Positions 36,521 through 48,999 of a stretch of 64,000 nucleotides of DNA are shown here, in pieces. Below the pieces are notes generated by a model, which made no database searches, was not told where the DNA came from, and saw only the letters and a program-made list of their open reading frames with translations. Origin of the DNA: Allolobophora icterica. Its lineage: Eukaryota; Annelida; Clitellata; Crassiclitellata; Lumbricidae. Each line of letters opens with the position of its first letter. The first letter of the stretch is position 1. The DNA lies in contig OY744607.1 in NCBI GenBank assembly GCA_963556255.1, positions 53,332,170 to 53,396,169 of the forward strand, read 5' to 3'. Both the position numbers and the translations under genes were made by a program.

Positions 36521-39300
36521 AAGGATAGAAACGAAGCTTAAACGTCTGCTGTGCGCGTCGTTGTTTGATTAGCTGCAGCTGACCTGCGCTGACCTCGCTT
36601 GACCTTTGAACTGTGCCATGCACCGGATGGATAAACCGGAATCGATTGTCGAAGAATTCGTGACTTTGACAGGCGTCTGGTTCCGTCTGTCTGTCTGTGT
36701 GTCTTTCTGTCTGTCTGTCTGTCTGTCTGCTTGTACCCTTTCCTTACATTGCGTAGCCTTCCTTGCATTAACCTCCACTCTCAAGCTTACCAGATCCTTG
36801 CCTTCCATTTTCTTGCCTTGCCTTCCGTACCCTTGCCTTCCTTTCTATTGCATTCCTTTCTATTGCCTTCCATTGCCTTGCCTATATAGAATCTGCACCC
36901 TTGCCTTCCATGTCCTTGCCTTCCCTCTTTTCCACTGTTTTTCATCCCATTCTTCCTTTAACTTCCCTTCTCTTCCCCACTCCTTTGCCTTTACTACTTT
37001 TCCCAAACTTCGATCACCTTTTCATGATTTCTTTCCCCTCACTCTCTTTGACTTCCCAGCTTGCCTTGCCTTGGCTTTTCTTTCCTGTCTTTTCCCACTT
37101 TCAGGGGCTTCTATCCCTATTCTGGGTGGGCGCAAGTTGAGCCCAGTGAAAAACAGGGGGGGGGGAAGTAATTCTTTTCAATTTTTTATCACACTCCCTA
37201 CAAGTTACAGTCTTACAGAGTATTTGCTCACAGTTCTGTGCAGGGCCTACTACGTGGGGGCGGGGGGAGGAAGCTGACTGCTTCCAATTTGTGCCAGAGG
37301 GAAAGTTCCCTCTACAGTGAAATGGATGTTTCTGTTCCACTGACAGTACTGACTCAGGCCAGCAAAATGCTTTGTCCTGCAACATCCAAGAACTGAACAT
37401 TTTAGATTAATCATTGCTTTTGGCCATTATTTGCTATTTTGCGAAGACCTTCCAACGGCATTTTTCAACATCGTATTTTTATGTAGGCCTATTACTATTA
37501 TTGGCCATGCAATGTTTGCTTAGGTTACAGTGTCTAAGCAGTGTTATAGATTGTCGTTATTATTTGTATCAGTATTATGGGCTATGCAATATTTGCTTAG
37601 GTTCAGGGGCGTATACACTTTGGTCTAAAAAGTGGGGTACCAATTTCTTCTCCACTTTCGCTTTTCGCACGGAGACCATTTCGGACATATTAACCTGCCA
37701 GTATTCTCATTAATTTTGTATCAGTAAAAACTTTTAATTGCAGTAATAATAAAACATTGATTGGCATTATTTAAATAGTGGGGTACGGTCCCCCAATCCA
37801 AAAAGTGGGAATACGGGTACCCCTCGTATCTCCCACAAATTACGCCTATGCTTAGTTTACAGTGTCTAAGCAGTGTTATTGTGTATCATTATTACTTGTT
37901 TTTCTTTAGCTATTGACCATTATGTTCCGCTATTTTCTGTTGATGTAGGATGCAAAAAAACTTTAAAAATTGATAAAAGCGTTCATAATCCCCTTGATCA
38001 AGAAAAACTAGTTGGTCAGTGCTATAATTATTGTCGTGAAAATGGGATTATCAGGTCTTGAAGTATTCCAGCAAAAATAATTGTCGGCTGGGTAACACTG
38101 CAATAGGCAGGGATGGAGCCTGTTGCCACTGCATTAGGCCTACACCATTCATAATGCAGTCTTTAAAATCCCTATTATATTTGCTAAGCAGTGTCTCATA
38201 TTGCCCAGTATTTTAACACGTGTCCCATATTTTGGAAATTTTGTCCCATATATGTTGCAATCTGTCCCCTAACATTTTTACAGTGCACTGAGAGCCCTAA
38301 GAAATTAATTCAACAGTTCATTTGAACAAAAATGTTTAGTTTTCAAAAACCAGTTTTCTTTCTCCAAAAATGCGCTAAAACTCATCTGCGGCAATGTAGA
38401 AATCCAAAAAATTCCGCTTCAAGGGGAAGGGGAAGGCAGGCATAGTACGTAGAGTGGTAAAGGGAGAGGGGAGGGGATAAGGTGTGAGGGATGGGTGGGG
38501 AGGGGAGGTGTAGGGAGGAAGGGGAGGCGAGGCATGGAAGGGCTTTACAGTAAGGGGGATTGCTTCCAGCTTACAGGGGGTTCTGTGAAGGAGGGGGGAA
38601 GGAGAAGGTTTGAGCCCGGGTGCTTAGGGGGGATAGAAGCCACTGCCCACTTTCCGTGTATTTTCTTCCCTTCCATTCCCCTGATTTCTTTTTCCCGTTT
38701 CCTAGCATTTTCTTCCCTTCCATTCCCTTTACTTCTTTTCTCCACTTTTTTGCATTTTCTTCCCATCCTTCTTTCTCTTGCCTTCCCCATTTTTCTTGCC
38801 TTTAATACTCTTCCTTTGCCAATCTTTCCATTTCCCGGCCTTCTCTTGCCTTCACTGCTCTCTAAGTATGTAGTTTCTGGACTTTCATCGCCCAGAGTAT
38901 CCAAAAAGGTGGTGTAAGAAAAACAGGAACTAATATTCCGCCAAAGCGGATGCAACGCTCCAAGTGGCTGACCGTCTTAAAAGAGCTCGTCGTCTTGGGA
39001 AAAGGACTATCGCACCAAGTGCGCGCTCTTCCATTCTGAACACGGTTAAGTTAGCACATAAGCAATTCTTCTCGGGAATCATTCATTCGGTCATTCATTC
39101 GTTCACTCACCAATTTATTCATTCTTTCATTCATTCATTTATGCATTCATTTTCCTTAATGTAACTACTCAATAATACTCAAATATTATGCACAAGCGCT
39201 GAACCCTCATCGCCTTCATCTGTTTGGCGCTACATAAATCATGACTACATTACCCCGCCTAAGTAATCACTACACTCAATTGACCTTCACACGAAGATGC
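36521..39300. other. UNC93A intron 2, right part: CCTTGCCTTC low-complexity tracts and old insertions, no exon seen
   Basis: CCTTGCCTTCC-type pyrimidine tracts run over 36740-37100 and again over 38660-38860. Between them, about 37500-37570 and 37850-37900 are direct copies of TTGCTTAGGTTACAGTGTCTAAGCAGTG. The second is interrupted by an insert starting GGGGCGTATACACTTTGG and ending ACGCCTATG. A possible exon-like frame at 37912-38061 after TTTTCTTTAG was not recognised. Near 39080-39150 there is a (CATT)n run. Confidence 0.5.
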
Positions 39301-39618
39301 GAAACCTTACAGGTGAGACTTCAATTGCCACACACGGTGCGATCGTCCCGTTTGCTGTGATTTTCGCGTCAAATGGCCTTCGATATGACCCGCAGGGCCC
39401 GGATGTATTTCGACGGGTAGGGAACCAGCGTTGCCCGTCGCTTTTCTCTTCTTAAGAGTGCACTTCGCTGAAGGAGGATGAGAAGGAGAGCCAATTAAGC
39501 TGCAGAGTGCGACGAAAATTCGGTACATGGAAAAATGCGGTTCATGACCAAAAGAAAATGCGACAACGTTTTCGATCTGTAGTCGAATAAGATCCCACCC
39601 CGCAGGCGAAGTGCGACA

Positions 39619-39698
<80 letters not shown>
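39619..39698. repeat. (GAT)n microsatellite
   Basis: A perfect run of about 26 GAT triplets in UNC93A intron 2. Confidence 0.95.
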
Positions 39699-40084
39699 AA
39701 TAGTAATAAATAATAATTACTAATACTGCTGCTGATGATAACACTAACAATAACATTTCCGATTACGATAACAGTAACTGTATCGACAAAAATAGCGACA
39801 ACATCAGCAGCTGCAACAACAAAACAATAATAATCATCATCATCATCAGTTCCTGACACCAGCCATTTGGTTGCGATGGGTACGATAAATTATCCTCATG
39901 ATAATAATAAAACAAATAAATAATAATAATAATAATAATAATACTAAAAATAATAGTAATAGCCTAATAATAAGACCTTGATTTCTTTGAAAATCCTATG
40001 CATGATATTAATAATATTGATGGTTCTGTAATACTGGCTACAATCCATAATTACTTATTATTAGTAATGCTGCTATTCATACCA

Positions 40085-40085
40085 A

Positions 40086-40145
<60 letters not shown>

Positions 40146-40165
40146 TATAATAATAATAATAATAC
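40085..40165. repeat. (TAA)n microsatellite next to UNC93A exon 2
   Basis: An (AAT)n run ends about 10 bp downstream (in transcript sense) of the exon 2 donor at 40177. Confidence 0.9.
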
Positions 40166-40176
40166 TGAATTCTCAC

Positions 40177-40310
40177 CTGAAGGCAAGGCTGCTCTGGTTC
40201 CTCCTTGGTTCCTATCTTCTCCAGAAAGAAGAGAATCAAGACGAACCCAACAAAAGCGAAGACGAGAAACGAACCCATCAGTTTCAGCTCCGTGCTCGAC
40301 GCCGAACTAA
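40177..40310 (-). CDS. UNC93A: UNC93A-like membrane protein, exon 2
   Basis: Acceptor TTTGCAG| and donor CAG|GTGAGA enclose 134 bp, phase 1 in and phase 0 out. The translation, from SSASSTELKLMGSFLVFAFV through GFVLILFFLEKIG, gives transmembrane helix 6 and the start of the central cytosolic loop (TKEEPEQPCLQ). In vertebrate UNC93A the corresponding helix is followed by a similar charged loop. Joins on both sides restore a continuous protein. Confidence 0.85.
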
Positions 40311-40554
40311 CTGCAAACAGAAACCTGCTTCATCCAGTGCCATTTACCGTTAAAATAACGTATTCTACCTAATGCTGTGGTGTTTTTCTTCTTTGTAATT
40401 CAATTTTTTGTTGGAAAATTATTTTTTTACCTGAGGTACAAATGATCTTTCGGGACATTTTATTATTTATTATCGTTTTTTATGCCCCATGGTGCATATG
40501 ATCCCTCGGGGATTTAGATACTAATTATAAGAGTGAGAAACAGCTGGAACAGAA

Positions 40555-40800
40555 TTATACTACTACTGCTGCTACTACTACTACTACTAATATATAATTA
40601 TTATTAATAGTAGTAGCAGTAGTAGTAGCAACAGCAGTAATTATAAATTATTATTATTATTATTATAATTATTAGTTATAGTAGTAGTAGCAGCAGCAGT
40701 AGTAGTAGTAGTAGTAGTAGCAGCAGCAGCAGCAGCAGCAGCAGAGGCAGAGGTAGTAGTAGTGGAAGTGATGGTGTTAGTTGTAGTAGTAGCTAACAAA
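40555..40800. repeat. (TAG/CAG)n trinucleotide tracts
   Basis: ACTACTACTGCTGCTACTAC and its inverse TAGTAGCAGTAGTAGTAG lie about 50 bp apart, so the two runs can pair. They are followed by CAGCAGCAGCAG and TAGTAGTAGT. Confidence 0.85.
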
Positions 40801-41164
40801 TAACATGCTGCTGACAAGTGACTTTGTAGCAGTTATTTCAATGGACTATTCGAAAGCTTTCGGTTTGCAACTCTTCCTTGATGCTTAAATTAGGCATGCT
40901 TCATATTCCAGATATATATTTACAATTGGTTTGCGTCATTTGTTGTTGCAGCCTCGGATCTTCATCCTCTGACAGGGAAGGGTTACATTACCAGGTTACT
41001 GTATAAATGATAAGAAAACACTTGCTTACTTATTTACTTATTTTATAATTTTTATTTAGATTTATTACTTCTATGTTTTACATTCAATGCTTCTAGCTAC
41101 TGTCCCATTGTGTGTTTGCTAATGGTGTAATAAAGAATATACTTACTTACTTTTAAATTCCTTT

Positions 41165-41910
41165 AATCACTTGGTTAAATATGCAAATGACTCCTATCTG
41201 CTTGTTGGTTACTCTCAGTCTCTCACTGTCTCACATAGACACCGCGTAAGTAGAGAGCTAACCCATATTTCCGCCTGTGCCTTTGAAAACAAACTTCGAC
41301 TGAACCCTTCTAAAACCTGTGAGCTTATTGTCACGCGTAGTGGGTGGGTCTGGATTGCTCCCGTATCCCTCAGATAACTCTTGGGGCTGGAAGGGTTGGA
41401 TCCACGCGTGTGTTGGGAGTAACCATCATCCGAGACCTTAGCATGAAGCCCCACCTGGATGAGGTCCTTGCAGCCTGCTCTTCGTCCACGTTTGCTCATA
41501 GGGTCCTTCGCTCGCATGGACTACCGTCTGGTGCATTACACGAAGTAAGAAGGATGACCACAGTTGCATCCCTGATGCATGCCTCCCGGCCTACTTGGGA
41601 TACACGCTAGCGCGGTATAGTGAACGGGTTGATTAATTGCTTGGCAGGGCGAGACGCAGTGGTTCCCCCACTGCCCCAGCAAATGAGGTATTGGCTAGGA
41701 TTGCGGATGACAACCTGTTTTCGCAGTTTCTTAGTGCCTCCATCATCATTGCAACCCGTCCTTCATCCTCATCCTCATGTTCCTCTATCTATCACCCCCC
41801 GGGCTTTCCACTCAAAACTGAAGTCTCACCTTTTCAAATACTCCTACCCTGACTCATCTGATACTCCGCCTTCCAATTATTCTCGCCGTAAACGACACCT
41901 GCTCTGCCTC
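41165..41910 (+). pseudogene. LINE reverse transcriptase, C-terminal part, decayed
   Basis: Frames in different phases read VKYANDSYLLVGYSQ (normally YADDS, so one catalytic Asp has become Asn), then NKLRLNPSKTCELIVTRSG, then VGSTRVLGVTI and LRSHGLPSGALHEVRRMTTV, and finally PPGFPLKTEVSPF or FHSKLKSHLFKYS. This is the order of a CR1/L2-type non-LTR reverse transcriptase end. At least two frame changes separate the parts. It lies in UNC93A intron 1. Confidence 0.85.
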
Positions 41911-41924
41911 TCCTGATCCCGTAC

Positions 41925-42236
41925 CCTGGAAATCGGACTTGGACCTCTTTTGGACAACTCTCTGGAAACCCCCTTTGATTTGGTTTGGCCTCCTGGAAAT
42001 CGGACTTGGACCTCTTTTGGACCACTCTCTGGAAACCCCCTGATCTGGTACCCTGGAAATCTGAATTGGACCTCTTTTGGACCACTCTCTGGAAACCTCC
42101 TGATCTGGTACCCTGGAAATCGGACTTGGACCTCTTTTGGACTACTCTCTGGAAACCCCCTTTCATTTGGTTTGGCCTCCTGGAAATCGGACTTGGACCT
42201 CTTTTGGACTACTCTCTGGAAACCCCCTCTGATCTG
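41925..42236. repeat. About 60-bp minisatellite, 5 copies
   Basis: The unit starts TGGAAATCGGACTTGGACCT and continues CTTTTGGACCACTCTCTGGAAACCCCC; spacers alternate between TGATCTGGTACCC and TTTGATTTGGTTTGGCCTCC. Its open frames on both strands are artefacts. Confidence 0.85.
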
Positions 42237-42544
42237 ACGTAGCGCTCGTGAATAGGCTGGTGTCCTGCGCTTGGCCTTCGAGTGGCGCTTTAAAAGTTTG
42301 GAGATTACGATTACGATTTTGAGCCGTGGTTTCTGACCACACCAACGTTCTTCGTAATACTGTTTTGCGACCCGGAAACATTCACACCGCCTGCACCCTC
42401 GGTCCCATGGATTTGAACTGCCAATAAAGGATGATCGAAATTTTTATCTCTGGTCCTTATAGGAATGCATATTAAATTAGTGATATGTACTAATCTAACT
42501 GCAAATTTACAGACTGATAGTATTATCCCAGTGTTGATAATGGC

Positions 42545-42665
42545 AAAGGATATGTATTGATCCAACTGCAAATTGACTGATTGATAGATTACTATGTACT
42601 ATAAGTTGTACCGTTGTCAGGTTATAACATTCGAATAAACGAATATTGATTGATTGATTGCTTGC

Positions 42666-42710
<45 letters not shown>

Positions 42711-42712
42711 AT
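42545..42712 (+). mobile_element. LINE 3' tail with (TTGA)n, copy 3
   Basis: It ends GAATAAACGAATATTGATTG and then (ATTG)n, matching the tails at 11560 and 55885. Confidence 0.45.
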
Positions 42713-43359
42713 GTAGTACCAATTATAATTATTACTACGCAAATTTGTTATGTGAGCACGGTTTTTTGCTTCTGTCTATAGATGTCTTTGTCTGTATTTT
42801 TCCATCTCTGTTTCTCTGTCCGTGTTTCCGTCTCTGCTTCTGTCTTTGTGTCTACTTCTTTGTCTGTGCCTTTGTCTCTGTCTATCAGTCTGCCTTCACA
42901 AGCCAAGTCGCTGTCCGCTTGTCTGCCGTGTAATAATCGATCGATCGAACTGTCATGCTTGATCGATCTGTTCAACGGTGACCATGAAAGATCGATAGAC
43001 CCCTTCTTCTCTGTGATCGGAAGATAGCTGATTCCACGCCGAGCCCTGCGTCCATTGATTGCGGGCAAGTAGTTAACGCCTATATACGGGCCTCTGAAGA
43101 AGAACGTGTGCGATATGCTCGGTCTGTCTCCTGCTATCTCTGCATGTCTCTGTGTCTCTTTGTATGTCTGTCTGTCTGTCCGCCCATCCTGATACCTCGT
43201 TTATACGCTACGCGATGTGATGGAATAGTTTAATGGAATTCAATGCAAAGCATCGATGTTGTGCTATGCGACGTTAGGCTGTGTTAAAGTTGTGTGAGTT
43301 TAGCTTCTGGTGCTAAATTAATGTAATGTGTAAGCAAGTTGCATTACGGTATAGAAGAA

Positions 43360-43650
43360 GAGAAGAGAACCAGTCCATTAAGCTGCCCCACGAGGCAGCC
43401 ATGGGCATGAACTGTTAGTGACTTCATTTTCTTAGCCTCGGCATATGAGGGCGGGTGGGCAGTCCTCTCCCTTGCCGTCTCATCTTCCCACCACAGTGTA
43501 CGGTTAGTGTACTCGTAATAGCTGAGTTGGTCAGAGAACGCAGGTGGAGCAGAAATCTCAAACCAAATGTCTGCTCTGGTAGGGATTTGGGCCCCGACCC
43601 CTCGATTGACGCTAAACAATACACTATCGAGCACTCCCGCGTAAAGGGAT
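43360..43650 (-). mobile_element. tRNA-headed SINE, minus strand
   Basis: Read on the minus strand, it matches the SINE at 53945-54220: GCAGACATTTGGTTTGAGAT, CTGCTCCACCTGCG, GATGAGACGGCAAGGGAGAG, CTCATATGCCGAGGCTAAGA, and an end near TTCTTCTCTTCTTC. The tRNA-like head is degenerate (CTCGATAGTGTATTGTTTAG). It is in UNC93A intron 1, close to exon 1. Confidence 0.75.
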
Positions 43651-43699
43651 ATTACTGAAGGAAAACTTGATAACAGGGAATTCTACATTCCACCCTGAC

Positions 43700-43850
43700 A
43701 AATACAAAAACAGATGGAGACACAGATATAAACAGAGTCATAAACAGAGAGAGAGAGACAGAGACAGAGAAAGAGACAGAGACAGACAGAGACAGACAGA
43801 AAGACAGAGGCACATGAATAGAGACAAATCCAGAGACATATACAGAGACG
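43700..43850. repeat. (GACAGA)n purine-rich tract
   Basis: An AGAGACAGAGACAGA-type run sits directly downstream of the exon 1 donor. In the minus frame it extends the exon 1 reading as SLSLSLCL, which is intronic. Confidence 0.8.
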
Positions 43851-43859
43851 GACTCTCAC

Positions 43860-45132
43860 CTGTGACGTGGCTGGAGTTCCACACGTGCCCGACGGGTTCT
43901 TCGCAGATATCATAGACTCCACAGTAATTGCCCAGCTCGGCCTTTCTCTCGACCAACCTTGGAAGGCCGTCGGCGGCGCTCAGCATCAACGACGAAACGA
44001 GGTTCCCCCAGATGTGTGACGTCTGGAAACAGGCGAGGAATATCCCGTTGAACTTGTACAGCTCCGCCTGGGTCGTCTCCCCGGACGCGTGCACGTAATC
44101 GTCGACGAGTCTCTGAATGTAGGTTACCTGCGCGCCCCACGAGAGAGACTGCCCGAAGCCGACCCCGACCGAGGTGGGTACGAGGGTGAAGAGATGGGGG
44201 CAGAAGTTGGCTGCGATCCAGAACAGGTAGAAGAGGAGTCCGAGAACGATGGTCCACTTGGACGTGAGTTTGTTGATGAGTACGGGCGTGAAGAGACACG
44301 TGAGGAAGGTCGTGCCGTGAACGCAGCCCATCGCGATGACCCCCAGACGCCCGACGCTGTTCAGGCTCGACTGGACGTTCTGGATAGACCGGAAGGCGGT
44401 GAAGACGAGGATGAAGCTTAGCGACAGGATGACGAGGTTCTTCGTGTAGCGACACCTCGACATGGTCGACTGACCCGGACGCCGATGCGGTCCAATGCCT
44501 TCCGTTACCCCGCCGCCGCCGCCGCCGATGCCACGATCCGGGGAAAAGACCGTCTCCGACGACCGACTCAACGGAAACTGGAGACTGCTCTTCCGACTGG
44601 ATATCGCAGCCGCGGCGTCGATGTTATTCCCCACCATACCCTTCCAGGCGTTTGTCGATGGGCAGGCGCAGACCAGCAAGGCCTCCCTGGGCGCGGCCGG
44701 CGGTGGAGACCCCGAAGCCGCCGCGGTCGCTGCTGACGAGGACCCGACATGGTTCCCAATCGCCAAGACCGTTCCCTGTGTGGCCGATGTACCCCCCACT
44801 TCCATCTCTCTCCGTCCCGTTGCCTCTGCGACGGCGGCGGCAGCGTCTTCTTCCTCCTCTTCGCTTTGTGTGGCTGCACGATAGCTGTCCTTGCGCTTCT
44901 TGCGGATGGAGTCCACCGCGGCGGCGACGATCGCCTCGGCGGCGTCCGTGCCATCGCCCCCTGCAGCGTCGTCCAGGGTCGTCGCGTGACGGTAGCTCTC
45001 GCTGCGCTGTCGGGTCATCTGTGTAGCAAAGACGTAACTCGGCCGGCGAGGTCGGTAGATGGTGAAGTCGAAGCTGATGTTTCCGCCGAGGTCCCAGGGT
45101 GACAGCGACATCGTTGGACCGAATCGAAGCAC
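43860..45132 (-). CDS. UNC93A: UNC93A-like membrane protein, exon 1, with long N-terminal extension
   Basis: The frame is open from ATG 45132 (or 45111, MSLSPWDLGG) to the donor ACAG|GTGAGAG at 43860. The first roughly 215 residues are hydrophilic and low in complexity: RQRSESYRHAT, RKKRKDSYRAATQSEEEEED, Ala-rich and Gly-rich blocks. Then MSRCRYTKNLVILSLSFILV opens the conserved domain, followed by IQNVQSSLN, LINKLTSKWTIVLGLLFYLF and TLVPTSVGVGFGQSLSWGAQ, the UNC93A pattern (SLQSSLN..PTSxxxGxGxxxxWxAxxTY) over helices 1-5. A start at 44463 would give a protein of about 451 aa, close to the vertebrate 457 aa; the long start gives about 667-674 aa. UNC93A proteins are MFS-fold membrane proteins of poorly known transport role. 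The region is CpG- and GC-rich, as expected of a first exon. Confidence 0.9.
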
Positions 45133-45742
45133 GCATGCGATGGGAAACCACGCGGACCGTTACCCGATTCTCTCCAGGCTCACGAACTCTTGACCGATCA
45201 ACAACAAAAAGTGAACTGTGATGGTGCGCTACCTGTTTATGCTTCGTGCATTAGACACCGGCGCAATAGAAGTTACTGCTTACAAGTACAGCTTGCAAGA
45301 GCATTGACGCCAGAATTTCTGGTCTCTTTTCAGATCCCTTGCCCAGAGAAGAGACCCCAAGTCCCCAACACCACTGGCGTAATTGCAGGTCCTAGGTCCT
45401 GTTAACGGACAAAATCAAGCAACTCCATCTTTTTCCAGGTTTTTTCCACAGAACAGACCCAAAAATCTTGGCCTCCCATTTCCAGAATACTGATCTCAGA
45501 ACTCTTGGTCTAATTCTAAATCCTCTGTTCACAGCATTTAACCACAAACCTTTGGTCTCTCTCTATCCTGTAAATCAATGAACCTAAAGAACTTTTGACC
45601 TCTTTCCAGATCCTTTTTCAGCATAATGACTCCCACTCACGTTTACAGAGACATGTTATAAATCACCAATTACCTTACCTTACCTTTCTTATGCTACCTT
45701 TCCATATTGTATCGTATCGTATGCTACCCTTTTTTTTATTAA

Positions 45743-45800
45743 TACATAGACGCTCGCCTTGTAACGAGGAGAGTACGGGTTCGATCCTCATCCTCTGAAA
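45743..45800 (+). repeat. tRNA-Thr-like SINE head
   Basis: CGCTCGCCTTGTAACGAGGA can fold as an anticodon arm with TGT, followed by ACGGGTTCGATCCTCATCC, a B-box. The D-arm is incomplete, so it is a SINE head and not a tRNA gene. Confidence 0.45.
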
Positions 45801-45888
45801 AGGTTACTGTGGAGGACCTTGAGCAAGTCCTTCACTCAAACTGCTCAACGACATGCTTGTTCGTTAGATAGTGGTCCTTAATAAATAC

Positions 45889-45976
<88 letters not shown>
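45889..45976. repeat. (GAT)n microsatellite
   Basis: A perfect (ATG)n run of about 85 bp. Confidence 0.95.
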
Positions 45977-45977
<1 letters not shown>

Positions 45978-46077
45978 GACGACGAAGATGATGATGATAA
46001 TTTCCACAACACTTTCTCAGTACCAGAACTTAACGAATATTTGCCGTTCCAGATGTTTTCTCTATCTTTTAATAATA

Positions 46078-46201
<124 letters not shown>

Positions 46202-47740
46202 ATCTTGCCTTACACACCGAACTTCCTCTTACAGGTATGAAATCTATTCACATACCTGATGCCCTTCGTAGAAATGCCACAGCCAATTAAGTGGATATTG
46301 CTCCAGGAACAATATGGCCGCCTTCTCGATCGATTCACCGCTTCCGCCACGAGTGTACTTTCGACTTCCTGACGAACTACACGACCGCCCCACTGTATCA
46401 CTGCGCCCTCGATGGCTTTTGGCTAGGATGCGATCGAAACTAGGTCGACGGTTTCCAGTACGCTGGTACTTTAGGCCGGCTACCTCAACTGCTGACGTGG
46501 CACGCTGGTACTTTTGCCCTGCTGCTTAAAGATCTCTCTGGTACTCTGGTACTTTTAGCACGTTTTCTCCAATACGCTAACTGCTCTTCGCATTGCGGTT
46601 TCGGTGCGGTTACAAATACGAATATTCCAAGGTTTCGGTGTATTAATAACTGTAATGAGTAACTCCAATAGCGCCGGTGTCTAATATGCACACTTTAAGC
46701 GATGACGTTTACCTCTTCTCCAAATATCGAAGAAAGTTCGCTATACACTGTACAACTATGCTGTGAATTTTAATCTATCATCTACAAGTGTACGCATGTT
46801 ACCCAAAGGCGTACGCTCAAAAACCATCGAGTAATTGTAATGGTAATTGCAAATTTACATAGCCTACCTAATAATAATACCGAGTAGGCAGAAGGAAGAC
46901 ACAGCTATGCGTGCCGATCAAAAACTGTCGTTGTTTCTGAGAACGTGTCGATATATTTTACCATCGTACATCAAGGCGTACGTGCTAAAAAAAAGGCATA
47001 CGATGTGTACATAGCTGTACGCTGCGGGAAGGAAAGTGGAAACGTTTGAACGACGAGGATTGTAGGTTTTCCAGGCGTTGGAAAATGGATTACTTTGACG
47101 GATATTTCAATCCTGGAATGAGCGACAGTCTGATTGATGATATTGAAGACTTGGTTTTGAATAATGTCATACGCTGGCATACACAACTATCGAGAAATGA
47201 CAGTGAGAGACAGAGAGAGATACAGACAGACATACAGACAGACACACAGACTAAAATACAGACAGAATGAACGTAGGTTTTCTAAACGCCTACAGATGTA
47301 CATTGGCGAACACAACACAACCATCCAGGAAGTCTTGAGATGTAAGCAACGCCGAGAAATGTCTGTATACGCCGTCGCATGCATACGACCATCATCCAGA
47401 AACAGCATATCGATTGAGCGCTGGCGACAGTACACGCTTCGTACACGCTATCGTATACACGCGATAATGATCATCCGGGAGAGATTGTATCTCGTGTGTA
47501 CACGTCGAACAATGTCATATACGTTGGTGTATAATACGCGACTACATCCAGGAATGTGAAAGACGGGAGGTTGTTGACAACTGCTATCCGACGTGAATAG
47601 GCGTTGAAAGCTCAGAATCGTAAACTCAGTTTCTGAAGAGCTACTCTACAGTCGAGCGCAGGGCTCTAGCTTATTCACGAGCGCTGACGTATACGTCGGT
47701 GCCTATGTCCACCATGGTGTAACGAAGGCGCTGTTGTACG

Positions 47741-48060
47741 CCCTAGAAAATGTCGCATACGCCAGTAGTCGAGGGATAAGAGTGAGCGGCGGCGGCGGGC
47801 GGGCCGGCGGTAGGCTGCAGGTTCCCTTTGACGTCAGGGCATAGCACATGGCTCCCGGCGTCCGTCCGTCCGTTCATCCGTCCATGCGCAGTGGACACGG
47901 GACTTGTCCGCGACAGAGGCGGTGCGCGCGGCGCCTGGAGGGAGGGTAGGGAGTCCGGGGTCACGATCCCAGGCTTCCCACGGTTTACTGTGGGGGAAGG
48001 TGATGGAAAGCTACAACGGAGTGAGGTGGATGGGGTGGGTGAGGAGGGAAGTGCGTAAGG
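47741..48060. other. GC-rich block, possible CpG promoter, no assigned gene
   Basis: A GC-rich stretch with GGCGGCGGCGGGCGGGCCGG. A 130-codon minus frame (47743-48135) is Pro/Ser-rich with no domain. The 2.6-kb distance upstream of the UNC93A-like start would allow a promoter or enhancer role; nothing decides it. Confidence 0.3.
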
Positions 48061-48830
48061 AAAAGTATTAGGTGTGGTAGATACGCACGCAAAGGGTGTG
48101 TACCACATCCTATCCTTTCCCTTAGGCGAATTCAATGCTTACTGCATTCGGTGCAGTTGTCATAATTCAGCGAAAACTGCACCGAGTGCAATCGTATAGG
48201 ACTGCTCTTGCTATTGGTCTCGTTCTTGTTTTGTTTCTTCAGTTTCAGTTTCTTCTTCCCCTGTGTCGTATTTTTATATCGTACTTACCTGTGTTTGCTT
48301 CTTTGAATAAGCTGATTCGCACGACCTATGACCTTTCCTGGCTCTAGATTAAATCCGGATATTACAATTATCGTGCCACAGACTGCAATCATGTAACTGT
48401 AACTGAAATTACGATTTTATATAGCGCACTTCAGCTACCTCCTTCGAGGTGCTTCCGACCTGACAACACAAACCACGAATTGTCGTAGGCCTAATTACAA
48501 TTACGATAATTACGATAGATCAGAACGTTCTTCAAGCGCTTGCGGGAGGGGCGTCTATCCCCCCCTAAGTCATTGGAGCAACGTCTCTTTTCCCACTCTT
48601 CTTCCCCCTTCCCGTTCCTTCCCCCCATAAAATGGTGGCACACACACTGACAGATCCCCCCCCCCCGTATTGCTTGGATGGAGCATTTGCTCCAAGGTTT
48701 CTATGGTGTAGACGCCCCTGCTTGCGGGTACAGGGCAAGAAAGCTTGACGTTGCGTCATTGAATCTGACTCAAAGCCGTGCGTTTTGCTTCGGCGTAGAG
48801 ATGCGCCTTTACCGGCTTCATTAGCATAAA
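48061..48830. other. Spacer with repeat ends, no gene seen
   Basis: It holds a repeat end ATTTTATATAGCGCACTTCA near 48412-48435 and a C-run near 48655-48668. A 70-codon frame at 48135-48347 has hydrophobic residues but no other support. Confidence 0.35.
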
Positions 48831-48999
48831 AAAGGCGCGTGGTCGTCGACGTGTGTGGCCGAGAGGTTGGAAGCCCAGCAGTCAGTGCGGTGATGCGGCG
48901 GTCGCCAGCGTTGGCTGCGGGGTTGACTTCGTGGCGACGCAGGCAGCGATGCGACACAGGGTGGGAGGATGTCGCAGGCTGTCTGGGGATGAGGCGGGG

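Larger units (their letters stand above)
12866..40176 (-). other. UNC93A: UNC93A-like intron 2, 27.3 kb, holding the whole Polinton
   Basis: Exon 2 ends in phase 0 at 40177 (CAG|GTGAGAA) and exon 3 begins in phase 0 at 12865. Everything between is satellites and the 21.5-kb Polinton inserted antisense to the host gene (polymerase on +, UNC93A on -). Without the element the intron would be about 5.8 kb. Confidence 0.85.

Noticed and set aside
38495..38955. 136-140-codon Lys/Arg- or Phe/Leu-rich ORFs
   Set aside because: They read the CCTTCC/TTCTTCC pyrimidine tract on either strand; no domain or splice support.
44089..45102. Several plus-strand and other minus-strand frames over UNC93A exon 1
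   Set aside because: Shadows of a GC-rich exon; only the minus frame with the UNC93A transmembrane motifs is supported.
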